A stretch of 5,881 nucleotides of DNA from Pseudomonadota bacterium (GCA_003229755.1 QIFJ01000061.1:1-5881), one strand, 5' to 3'. Numbered from the stretch's first letter, positions 1 through 5,649 are shown. Program-made: numbers and translations. The notes: generated from the sequence alone by a model not told the origin.

Positions 1-121
1 CATCAGAGGTGGGTGTATTGGTCATTGATTGAATGGAAACAGGTGCATCCTGTCCCACCGGCACATCTCCCACATTTATACGCCGGGTCGGCCTTCTGGG
101 AGCAACGACCATACCGGACAC
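1..121 (-). CDS. ispG: 4-hydroxy-3-methylbut-2-enyl diphosphate synthase, N-terminal part (3' end outside window)
   Basis: IspG (GcpE) is the 4Fe-4S enzyme that reductively opens methylerythritol cyclodiphosphate to HMBPP, the penultimate step of the MEP pathway begun by DXP synthase and Dxr. Only the first ~40 codons are present; the gene runs off the left edge. The translation includes RRPTRRINVGDVPVGQDAPV followed by SIQSMTNTPTSD, the highly conserved IspG N-terminal block (VG.VPVG..APV.VQSMTNT.T.D). The cluster-binding cysteines lie in the missing part. I chose GTG at 121, which gives MSGMVVAPRRPT and has a well-spaced AGAGG site; the ATG at 112, giving MVVAPRRPT, is the alternative. Both lengths suit the family. 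The 5-nt gap after rseP (14 nt with the ATG) puts it in the same operon. Identification is secure from the motif even though the gene is short here. Confidence 0.92.
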   Translation of the reverse strand, partial: MSGMVVAPRRPTRRINVGDVPVGQDAPVSIQSMTNTPTSD

Positions 122-126
122 CGGAC
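113..126 (-). repeat. Tandem 7-bp duplication at the rseP-ispG junction
   Basis: The 14 bases between the rseP stop and the ispG ATG read GTCCGGT twice in perfect tandem on the minus strand. The duplication creates the GTG that could act as the ispG start. It may be a simple replication-slippage event. Confidence 0.7.
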
Positions 127-134
127 TCACCTCT
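127..134 (-). promoter_or_regulatory. Ribosome-binding site for ispG, overlapping the rseP stop
   Basis: The minus strand reads AGAGGTGA, whose last three bases are the rseP stop codon. The AGAGG core is 8 nt from a GTG at 121 and 17 nt from the ATG at 112. The spacing favours GTG as the ispG initiator and implies coupling of ispG translation to rseP termination. Confidence 0.6.
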
Positions 135-1431
135 GGGTCAGGACCCTGGCTATATCGTTGTAGGAAACGATGAGGATGAGAAGGATCAGCAGGAGGAATC
201 CAACGCGTTGAGCCATCTCCCTGTATCGGGGCTCCAGCGGGCGGCCGATGATCCCCTCTATTCCCAGGAACACTATATGACCGCCGTCCAGTACAGGGAT
301 GGGAAAGAGGTTCAGGATACCCAGCTGGAGGCTAAGAAAGGCCATAAAGGCGATGAATTCCGCGATACCTGTACGTGCCGCTTCACTGGTAACCTGGAAA
401 ATCATTATCGGCCCGCCCAGCATCTTGATCGATGCCTTGAAAGTAAGGAGATCTACTATAAATGCGAATGTCAGGTCGAGGAGCTGCACGTTCCTCTTGA
501 AGCCCATCATAACGGCCTCAGCGAAAGGATACTTGCGGACCACCGTTTCGTTTTCGGGTGAGATTCCCACAAGACCCCTGCCAGACTGTGGATCCTGCCT
601 TGGTACGACCTCCAGAGCTATTGTTTTTCCATCGCGGTAAACCTGGATCGTTATGGGTTTGCCGGGACTGCTGTGGATTATCCTGGCCATCTCGTTCCAG
701 TCACCTACCGGGAGGCCGCCCACGGATATGACCCTGTCACCTTTCTGTATACCCGCATCCTCGGCGGGGAACCCGGGCGCAAGGGAACCCACCACGGGCT
801 CCATCGGCGGCATGAATCCAAGCGTTTCACCTGCCTTGAGCTGCTCTGCATCAAATGACAGGGATACTTCCTTCCCGTTTCTCATCACCCCGATGGATGT
901 GTCTCCGTTGTACATGCTCGCTGTTGATTCAAAGAATTCGCTCCAGGTTCCGATCTCCTTGTCATTTACGCCCAGAACTATATCACCCTTGAGGAGTCCG
1001 GCCCTATCGGCGGGGCTGTCGGGCACGATCCATCCCACTTCAACCTTCTCTTCCATGAAACGGGGCAGGTTCATACCGATCATAAAGACCAGGGGCATGA
1101 GGATGAAAGCCAGGAGGAGATTCATCAGCGGACCAGCCATGATGATCCCCGCCCTTTGAAGGGGTGAATGGTTCCCGAACATCCTGGGGTCGTCGGGGTC
1201 AGCCAGTTCTTCTCCCGGCTCCTCACCGGACATCTTCACATAGCCGCCCAGAGGGATCCATGACACGCAGTATTCGGTCTCTCCTCGCCTGAACCCGAAC
1301 ATTTTCGGCGGATATCCGATAGAGAACCTCTCTACACGAACCCCGAAGAATTTCGCAACCAGGAAATGCCCAAGTTCATGCACGAGAACCAGCACCCCCA
1401 GAACAATTATGAAAGATAATACCGATGTCAT
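127..1431 (-). CDS. rseP: RseP/site-2 family intramembrane zinc metalloprotease
   Basis: RseP (YaeL) is an inner-membrane zinc protease that cleaves transmembrane segments, classically anti-sigma factors during envelope stress, and also clears signal-peptide remnants. The product is 434 residues, near the ~450 of E. coli RseP. The first membrane segment carries HELGH (18-22) with the zinc-binding histidines and catalytic Glu19. Then come FSIGYPP (36-42), LGGYVKM (61-67), a second membrane segment (about 97-119), two PDZ domains (about 128-205, with SPADRAGLLKGD; about 211-285, with FPAEDAGIQKGD), a third segment containing LNLFPIPVLDGGH (373-385, ligand Asp382), and a C-terminal segment (about 411-424). 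The ATG at 1431 has a good AAGGAG site. ispG follows immediately, and the end of rseP carries its ribosome-binding site. No rseA or sigma-E gene is in the window, so the substrate cannot be told. Confidence 0.97.
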   Translation of the reverse strand: MTSVLSFIIVLGVLVLVHELGHFLVAKFFGVRVERFSIGYPPKMFGFRRGETEYCVSWIPLGGYVKMSGEEPGEELADPDDPRMFGNHSPLQRAGIIMAGPLMNLLLAFILMPLVFMIGMNLPRFMEEKVEVGWIVPDSPADRAGLLKGDIVLGVNDKEIGTWSEFFESTASMYNGDTSIGVMRNGKEVSLSFDAEQLKAGETLGFMPPMEPVVGSLAPGFPAEDAGIQKGDRVISVGGLPVGDWNEMARIIHSSPGKPITIQVYRDGKTIALEVVPRQDPQSGRGLVGISPENETVVRKYPFAEAVMMGFKRNVQLLDLTFAFIVDLLTFKASIKMLGGPIMIFQVTSEAARTGIAEFIAFMAFLSLQLGILNLFPIPVLDGGHIVFLGIEGIIGRPLEPRYREMAQRVGFLLLILLILIVSYNDIARVLTQR

Positions 1432-1436
1432 CCGCT

Positions 1437-1442
1437 CTCCTT
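1437..1442 (-). promoter_or_regulatory. Ribosome-binding site for rseP
   Basis: The minus strand reads AAGGAG, 5 nt before the ATG at 1431. It is a near-consensus Shine-Dalgarno site and lies just outside the dxr-rseP stem-loop, so the hairpin itself need not hide it. Confidence 0.75.
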
Positions 1443-1454
1443 TTCCAACAAACT

Positions 1455-1498
1455 ATCTCCAGGAGTCTGATGAAGATTATAGTCAGACTCCTGGAGAT
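1455..1498 (-). repeat. Perfect 16-bp inverted repeat across the dxr stop codon
   Basis: The plus-strand arm ATCTCCAGGAGTCTGA (1455-1470) is the exact reverse complement of TCAGACTCCTGGAGAT (1483-1498), with a 12-nt loop between them. The transcript would form a 16-bp stem containing the end of dxr, including its stop, on the 5' side, with the 3' side ending 12 nt before the rseP AAGGAG site. No run of U follows the stem (the next bases read AGTTTGTTGG), so a Rho-independent terminator is unlikely. An intra-operon processing, mRNA-stability or attenuation element, or a small repeat insertion, are the remaining options. Each arm also contains the near-palindrome CTCCAGGAG or CTCCTGGAG. Confidence 0.85.
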
Positions 1499-2652
1499 GC
1501 AATATAATCATTTGCCGCCTTTCTTGCCCAACTATCACCACGCAGGATCTCGGCAAGATTCCGATCCTGAACCTCAGGCGCAGTTTCCATAACGTGGGCA
1601 ACAACCAGCGGAATACCGGTGAACGGGAGCTGGCCGTTAAGGAATGCCCCCACTGCCACTTCGTTGGCCGCATTCATGACCGCTGGGATGCCTCCCCCTC
1701 TCCTCAGAGCCTTATAGGCAAGTGAAAGACAGGGAAAGAACTCAAGGTCCGGCTTAAAAAACTCCAATCTGCCTTCAGCAGTAAGGTCCAGGGGTTCGAA
1801 GGGAAGAGACATCCGGTCAGGATATCCAAGGGCAAAGGCTATGGGCAGGCGCATATCGGCAACGCCCATCTGCGCGAGGGTCGATCCGTCAATAAATTCC
1901 ACCATACTGTGGACGATACTCTGTGGATGCACAACCACCTCGATCCTCTCATCAGGAACACCGAAGAGCCAGTGCGCCTCGATCACCTCAAGACCCTTAT
2001 TCATCATTGTAGCCGAATCCACCGTAACTTTGGGCCCCATCTCCCAGCGTGGGTGGTCAAGGGCCATCTCAGGAGTCACCCTGTCCAGAATATCGAAGCC
2101 CTTTCCGAAAAAAGGTCCGCCTGAAGCTGTCAATATAAGCCTCTCTACGCCATCTGTGTCCTGACCCATGATCGCCTGGAAAACGGCCGAATGTTCGCTG
2201 TCTACTGGCAGTATCCTGGCTCCTGTCCGCTGGGCCTCGTTTATAATAATGGAACCCGCCGCCACAAGAGCCTCCTTGTTGGCAAGAGCCACATCCTTGC
2301 CGGCTTCCACTGCCGCGAAAGTTGGCATAACACCCGCGGCGCCTACAATAGCGGAAACAACAGTATCCGCCTCAGGGATTGTGGAAGCCTCAAGGATCCC
2401 CTCCGTTCCTGAAAGAACACTGATACCGCTGCCTGCGAGGGAACTTTCGGCGTCGCAGGCCGCCTCCTCGTCAAAGAGGGCTACTAATTTCGGTTTATAT
2501 TCCCTGGCCTGGCGAACAATACTCTCAACGTCCGATCTTGAAGCAAGAGAAACTACCTGAAACTGGTTCCGATTTCTCGCAACAATGTCCAGTGTATTTT
2601 TTCCAATAGATCCTGTGGACCCGAGTATGGAGATCCGCTTAACAGAGCTCAT
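1483..2652 (-). CDS. dxr: 1-deoxy-D-xylulose 5-phosphate reductoisomerase
   Basis: Dxr (IspC) rearranges and reduces DXP to 2-C-methyl-D-erythritol 4-phosphate with NADPH, the first committed step of the MEP isoprenoid pathway in the cytosol. At 389 residues it is full length. Motifs: NADPH-binding GSTGSIG (11-17), ANKE (124-127), PVDSEHSA (149-156, metal ligands Asp151 and Glu153), TASGGPF (175-181), HPRWEMGPKVTVDSATMMNK (200-219) then GLEVIEAHWLF (Glu222 as third ligand), and HPQSIVHSMVE (242-252). MNAANEVAV (326-334) opens the C-terminal helical domain. The ATG at 2652 overlaps the cdsA stop as ATGA. The last codons (ASPGV and TGA) lie inside one arm of a perfect inverted repeat, and the +1 frame stays open across that repeat to the rseP start. 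All catalytic residues are upstream, so activity should not be affected. Confidence 0.98.
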   Translation of the reverse strand: MSSVKRISILGSTGSIGKNTLDIVARNRNQFQVVSLASRSDVESIVRQAREYKPKLVALFDEEAACDAESSLAGSGISVLSGTEGILEASTIPEADTVVSAIVGAAGVMPTFAAVEAGKDVALANKEALVAAGSIIINEAQRTGARILPVDSEHSAVFQAIMGQDTDGVERLILTASGGPFFGKGFDILDRVTPEMALDHPRWEMGPKVTVDSATMMNKGLEVIEAHWLFGVPDERIEVVVHPQSIVHSMVEFIDGSTLAQMGVADMRLPIAFALGYPDRMSLPFEPLDLTAEGRLEFFKPDLEFFPCLSLAYKALRRGGGIPAVMNAANEVAVGAFLNGQLPFTGIPLVVAHVMETAPEVQDRNLAEILRGDSWARKAANDYIASPGV

Positions 2653-3449
2653 CTGCCGCCCCCGCCAAAATGCAGGATAATATAATAGAAGACCGGTATG
2701 GCAAAGAGAAGCCCATCGATCCGGTCCAGCACTCCCCCGTGACCGGGAATGAGCGTCCCGGAGTCTTTGACCCCTGCATCTCTTTTCAGCATGGATTCAG
2801 CCAGATCGCCTACCTGACCCAGAAAAGCTGTTACCAGTCCGATAATGACGGCGAAACCGATGCTCCAGTCAACAAAGCCCGAAGCTGAAAAGACTACCGC
2901 AACCACAGGGGCACTAAGCATACCTGCCACAGCTCCTTCAACCGTTTTATTGGGGCTGACAGATTCGAGGAGTTTTCTTTTTCCCATGGACGAACCAACG
3001 AAAAAGGCAGTACTATCGCAGGCCCAAATGACCACAAGCCCGAACAGCAGGGCCCTTCTTACACCGGTGGAAGTAAGCATCAGGGGAACGTGGGCCAGCA
3101 GCCAGGAAGGATAGATCAGGGCAAATACGCTAAAAGAGATCACTGCAAGCGAACCGCTTACCTCACCCGCAACTACCCGGAAAAAGACGAGAACGGCGAT
3201 TGAGCCGGCCAGGGAAAAGAACAGCCAGGTCATACCCCCCAGCCATGCGGCCATGAGCATTATTACCGCGCACACAGATATAAAGGCGACCGGGAGTTCC
3301 TGACCCCTTGCGCGTACAAGATGCGCGAGCTCAACTACCGCTATAACCGAAAAGACCGCCGTAAGTGATGTGCCGACAACCGCTGGCGCCCAGAGAACGG
3401 TAACCACAACAGCACCGCCCAGTATCAGGGCTGAAACTATGCGTTTCAT
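2649..3449 (-). CDS. cdsA: Phosphatidate cytidylyltransferase (CDP-diacylglycerol synthase)
   Basis: CdsA is an inner-membrane enzyme that combines CTP and phosphatidic acid into CDP-diacylglycerol, the precursor of bacterial phospholipids. The 266-residue product is almost entirely hydrophobic segments with short loops, about eight predicted membrane spans by eye. The family signature is complete near the C-terminus: GQVGDLAESMLKRDAGVKDS (211-230) runs on through GTLIPGHGGVLDRIDG (231-246), giving the S..KR...KD.....PGHGG..DR.D pattern. SPNKTVEGAVAG (165-176) and the preceding WACDSTAFFVGSSMGK region (142-157) are also typical. The ATG at 3449 overlaps the uppS stop as ATGA, and its own stop overlaps the dxr ATG as ATGA, so three genes are tightly coupled. 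The C-terminal FGGGGR is encoded by a G-rich run that probably doubles as the dxr Shine-Dalgarno region. Confidence 0.97.
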   Translation of the reverse strand: MKRIVSALILGGAVVVTVLWAPAVVGTSLTAVFSVIAVVELAHLVRARGQELPVAFISVCAVIMLMAAWLGGMTWLFFSLAGSIAVLVFFRVVAGEVSGSLAVISFSVFALIYPSWLLAHVPLMLTSTGVRRALLFGLVVIWACDSTAFFVGSSMGKRKLLESVSPNKTVEGAVAGMLSAPVVAVVFSASGFVDWSIGFAVIIGLVTAFLGQVGDLAESMLKRDAGVKDSGTLIPGHGGVLDRIDGLLFAIPVFYYIILHFGGGGR

Positions 3450-4177
3450 TTTCCACCGGCCTTCATCTGCTCAGACGTAAGGCCGTAACGACGTTCCCTC
3501 TTTCTGAACTCTTCAATGGCCTCCTTCAGGTCATCTGCTGAGAAATCCGGCCAGAATTTATCTGTTACATAAAATTCAGTGTATGCAGTCTGCCACAGGA
3601 GAAAATTGCTTACTCTCATCTCGCCACTTGTGCGTATTAGAAGGTCGGGATCAGGTATACCCTTCGTAGCCAGGTGTTCATCCACAGTGATCTCACACAC
3701 ATCCTCGAGCGCGATCTTGCCAGAGGCGACTTTTTCAGAGATCTGCCTGACGGCATCCACAATATCCTGCTTGCCGCTGTAGCTCAACGCAAGGACGAGG
3801 GTTAAGCCGTCGTTGCTCAGGGTGTCCATCTCAACGCTCCTGAGTGTCTTCAGAACAGCCGGAGGCAGGTCGTTGCTGTGCCCGATAGTAATGAGCCGTA
3901 CGTTGTTCTCCCTCAGCATAGCAAGCTCTTTTTTGAGGTAGAGGTCCAGCAATTCCATCAGTGCCGTGACTTCGTTCCCTGGGCGCTGCCAGTTCTCCCT
4001 GGAAAAGGCGAAAAGAGTCAAGTAGCCTATTCCTAACTGCGCGCTCTGTTCAACTATCGAACGCACGGCTGCAACACCTGCCCGGTGCCCGGCGATCCGC
4101 GGAAGACCCCGTTCTCTGGCCCATCTTCCGTTGCCGTCCATTATTACAGCGATATGGCGGGGTACTGTTTTATTCAC
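3446..4177 (-). CDS. uppS: Undecaprenyl diphosphate synthase (cis-prenyltransferase)
   Basis: UppS adds isopentenyl diphosphate units in cis to farnesyl diphosphate, making the C55 lipid carrier used for peptidoglycan and other surface polymers; it acts at the cytoplasmic face of the membrane. From the GTG at 4177 the protein is 243 residues, close to the usual ~245-255. Motifs: HIAVIMDGNGRWA (8-20, catalytic Asp14), FSRENWQRP (58-66), and PDPDLLIRTSGEMRVSNFLL (175-194) followed by WQTAYTEFYV. The frame stays open up to an ATG at 4291, but that 38-residue extension is translated from heptad repeats and is probably not real. The expected NYGGR motif reads SYSGK (132-136), a modest substitution; the other key residues are present. 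The stop overlaps the cdsA ATG as ATGA. Family assignment is secure; the exact start is less so. Confidence 0.96.
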   Translation of the reverse strand: MNKTVPRHIAVIMDGNGRWARERGLPRIAGHRAGVAAVRSIVEQSAQLGIGYLTLFAFSRENWQRPGNEVTALMELLDLYLKKELAMLRENNVRLITIGHSNDLPPAVLKTLRSVEMDTLSNDGLTLVLALSYSGKQDIVDAVRQISEKVASGKIALEDVCEITVDEHLATKGIPDPDLLIRTSGEMRVSNFLLWQTAYTEFYVTDKFWPDFSADDLKEAIEEFRKRERRYGLTSEQMKAGGK

Positions 4178-4181
4178 CTGT

Positions 4182-4185
4182 TCCT
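4182..4185 (-). promoter_or_regulatory. Weak ribosome-binding site for the uppS GTG start
   Basis: The minus strand reads AGGA followed by ACAG and then GTG at 4177. The spacing of 4 nt is short and the site is weak. It is still the only initiator that places the conserved IMDGNGRW motif at a normal distance from the N-terminus without translating the repeat array. Confidence 0.5.
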
Positions 4186-4206
4186 GAGGACCTTGTGATA
4201 AGAAGA

Positions 4207-4241
4207 GTTGAAGGTTGAAAGTTGAAGGTTGAAAGCTGAAG
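4207..4241 (-). repeat. Heptad tandem repeat array, uppS-proximal arm (five units)
   Basis: The plus strand reads five consecutive 7-mers: GTTGAAG, GTTGAAA, GTTGAAG, GTTGAAA, GCTGAAG, followed by a decayed GTTATCA. Units alternate in the last base, so the effective period is close to 14. The array ends about 20 nt upstream of the weak uppS Shine-Dalgarno site and 29 nt from the proposed GTG start. In the uppS frame it would encode SFQPSTFNLQLF-like residues, unlike any UppS N-terminus, which argues it is non-coding spacer. No U-tract follows it on the transcribed strand, so it does not look like a Rho-independent terminator. Confidence 0.8.
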
Positions 4242-4280
4242 GTTATCAAATTACATATTTCATTTTCCCGCATTACACTA

Positions 4281-4308
4281 TTAACTTTCAACTTTTAACT
4301 TTAAACTC
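4281..4308 (-). repeat. Heptad repeat array, frr-proximal arm (four degenerate units)
   Basis: The plus strand reads four consecutive 7-mers: TTAACTT, TCAACTT, TTAACTT, TAAACTC. On the transcribed strand these are units of the form AAGTTRA. They are inverted relative to the second array at 4207-4241. The stretch AACTTTCAAC (4283-4292) is the exact reverse complement of GTTGAAAGTT at 4214-4223, so the two arrays could pair into a long, imperfect stem with a loop of about 40 nt. The array is very AT-rich compared with the flanking genes. Function is unknown. Confidence 0.75.
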
Positions 4309-4346
4309 GATTAAAACCCTGAAAAGTCTCTATTATTGAGGGGAGA

Positions 4347-4904
4347 TCAGACCTCCATGATCTCCTTTTCCTTGTTCCGGACCACATCATCGACTTTCTC
4401 AACATATTTATCTGTGATCTTCTGGATCTCATCCTGTGCTCTGTGGAAATCATCCTCTGAAACAAGCTTCTCCTTCTCGAATTCCTTTGCTTCGGAGATC
4501 GAATCACGCCGCGCATTACGAATTCCCACCTTGCTGTCTTCACCGTTCCGTTTGACCAGCTTCACAAGCTGCTCTCTCCTTTCTTCGGTGAGCGGCGGTA
4601 TGGAAATCCTTATGACCTTGCCGTCATTGGTGGGTGTCAATCCAAGGTCCGAGCGCATTATGGCTTTTTCAACATCCTTGATAATAGTTGTATCCCAGGG
4701 CTGTATGACAATGAGACGGCTCTCGGGGATAGAGAGGGTGGCAACCTGGTTCAGTGGAGTCTGTGTTTCATAGTATTCGACACTTATACCGTCCAGGATA
4801 GACAGAGACGCCCTCCCGGTCCTGATAGCTGCCAGGTCTTTCGCCAGAGCCTCAAGGGATCTCTCCATCTTCTTTTTAGTATCCTGATAAAGCTCCTCGA
4901 TCAT
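4347..4904 (-). CDS. frr: Ribosome recycling factor
   Basis: RRF works with EF-G to split the post-termination ribosome and release mRNA and tRNA. The product is exactly 185 residues, the standard length. Motifs: RTGRAS (28-33), VEYYETQTPLNQVA (42-55), IQPWD (67-71), NDGKVIRISIPPLTEERR (93-110), a KRNGEDSKVGIRNARRD block (118-134) and the C-terminal helix ending NKEKEIMEV. The open frame extends further upstream inside pyrH to about 5018, but the ATG at 4904 is clearly right: it gives the canonical MIEELYQDTKKKM N-terminus, follows a very strong GGAGG site by 4 nt, and overlaps the pyrH stop as ATGA, implying translational coupling. A mild oddity is YYETQTPLNQ, where the family usually has YYGTPTPLNQ. 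The next gene, uppS, is separated by 169 nt that hold heptad repeats. Confidence 0.97.
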   Translation of the reverse strand: MIEELYQDTKKKMERSLEALAKDLAAIRTGRASLSILDGISVEYYETQTPLNQVATLSIPESRLIVIQPWDTTIIKDVEKAIMRSDLGLTPTNDGKVIRISIPPLTEERREQLVKLVKRNGEDSKVGIRNARRDSISEAKEFEKEKLVSEDDFHRAQDEIQKITDKYVEKVDDVVRNKEKEIMEV

Positions 4905-5635
4905 CGGTCCTCCTCCCCATGGACCAGCGTTCCAACCGCATCTCCTTTTACAGCCCGGATCATGTTGCCCCTCTTTTTCAGGTTGAATACCACGATAGGC
5001 ATATCGTTGTCCATGCACAGGGCAATAGCGGTTGAATCCATTACCTTGAGCCGCTTTTCCAGCACATGTTCATATGTAAGAGTATCAAATTTTTCTGCCT
5101 CAGGGTTGATAACCGGGTCATCTGAATAAACACCGTCCACCTTTGTGGCTTTCATCAGTATTTCCGCGTTTATCTCCATCGCCCTCAGGGCCGCGGCGGT
5201 ATCGGTTGTGAAGAAAGGGTTACCAGTCCCGGCGGAGAAAACGACGACCCTTCCTTTTTCAAGGTGTCGGATCGCTCTCCTGCGAATATATGGCTCAGCC
5301 ACCTGACTCATCTCAATGGCCGACTGGACTCGTGTAGGGATACCGGCAGCCTCCAGCATATTCTGAAAGGCAAGCGCATTGATCACCGTGGCGATCATAC
5401 CCATATAATCGCCGGTGGTCCTTTCGATCTCCGTTTGCTTTTCGTCAGCTCCACGAAAGATGTTCCCCCCACCGATGACGACGGCGATCTGCGTTCCAAG
5501 CTCGTGGACCTGTGCGACTTCGTCCGCGATGGTTTTCAGTTCACCGAGATCCAGACCGAACGATTCCGATCCCAGAAGAGCCTCACCGCTGATCTTGAGC
5601 AGGACTCTTTTATACAACGGCTTCTTTTCCGCCAA
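4901..5635 (-). CDS. pyrH: Uridylate kinase (UMP kinase)
   Basis: PyrH is the bacterial amino-acid-kinase-fold enzyme that phosphorylates UMP to UDP with ATP, feeding UTP and CTP synthesis. The 244-residue protein matches the usual ~240. Visible motifs in order are the KISGEAL nucleotide loop (residues 14-20), GGGNIFRG (55-62), GDYMGM (75-80), the GTGNPFFTTD block (136-145) and KATKVDGVYSDDP (162-174). The chosen start is TTG at 5635; it puts MAEKKPLYKRVLLKISGEAL at the N-terminus, as expected for the family, and a G-rich Shine-Dalgarno sequence lies 5 nt upstream. There is no in-frame ATG or GTG just upstream or within the first residues, so the rare start codon is the best choice. The stop overlaps the frr ATG as ATGA. 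Residues 238-243 are encoded by a GGGGAGGAGG run that also serves as the frr ribosome-binding site. Confidence 0.97.
   Translation of the reverse strand: MAEKKPLYKRVLLKISGEALLGSESFGLDLGELKTIADEVAQVHELGTQIAVVIGGGNIFRGADEKQTEIERTTGDYMGMIATVINALAFQNMLEAAGIPTRVQSAIEMSQVAEPYIRRRAIRHLEKGRVVVFSAGTGNPFFTTDTAAALRAMEINAEILMKATKVDGVYSDDPVINPEAEKFDTLTYEHVLEKRLKVMDSTAIALCMDNDMPIVVFNLKKRGNMIRAVKGDAVGTLVHGEEDR
4909..4918 (-). promoter_or_regulatory. Strong frr ribosome-binding site inside the end of pyrH
   Basis: The minus strand reads GGGGAGGAGG, ending 4 nt before the frr ATG. It lies wholly within pyrH codons for Gly-Glu-Glu near the C-terminus. It fixes the frr start at 4904 rather than the upstream in-frame codons. 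Confidence 0.8.
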
Positions 5636-5640
5636 TATGG

Positions 5641-5646
5641 CCCCCT
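5641..5646 (-). promoter_or_regulatory. Ribosome-binding site deciding the pyrH TTG start
   Basis: Read on the minus strand this is AGGGGG, 5 nt before the TTG codon at 5635. It sits in the 14-nt gap after the tsf stop. It is a plausible but non-canonical Shine-Dalgarno sequence and supports TTG as the initiator, since no ATG or GTG alternative is available nearby. Confidence 0.6.
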
Positions 5647-5649
5647 GTA

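Noticed and set aside
13..561. Plus-strand open frame of 182 codons antisense to the end of rseP and start of ispG
   Set aside because: It lies wholly antisense to well-identified genes, shows no recognisable domain, and is explained by codon bias on the opposite strand. The other plus-strand frames were dropped for the same reason.
1455..1498. Rho-independent terminator at the end of dxr
   Set aside because: The stem is strong, but no U-tract follows on the transcribed strand, and rseP begins soon after with its own ribosome-binding site.
1428..1673. 81-codon minus-strand frame overlapping the dxr 3' end as a separate gene
   Set aside because: It is the +1 frame of dxr, has no own ribosome-binding site that I can see, and no recognisable product. 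Only its junction with rseP was kept, as a finding.
4207..4308. CRISPR array or MITE in the frr-uppS gap
   Set aside because: Units are 7 bp and contiguous with no unique spacers, so not CRISPR. There is no target-site duplication or clear terminal inverted repeat boundary to support a transposable element.
4242..4310. Internal promoter for uppS in the AT-rich gap
   Set aside because: TTGAAA-like and TGTAAT or TATGTA-like hexamers exist, but I found no pair with 16-18 nt spacing that was convincing, and the repeats generate TTGAAA-like hexamers by composition.
4319..4346. Terminator hairpin just after frr
   Set aside because: Only short 3-4 bp pairings (for example TCTC with GAGA) are available, and the T-rich stretch nearby is not preceded by a stable stem.
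4905..5018. Longer frr starting at ATG 5018
   Set aside because: It would add 38 residues translated from within pyrH in another frame, absent from all RRFs known to me. The ATG at 4904 has a strong ribosome-binding site and gives the standard 185 residues.
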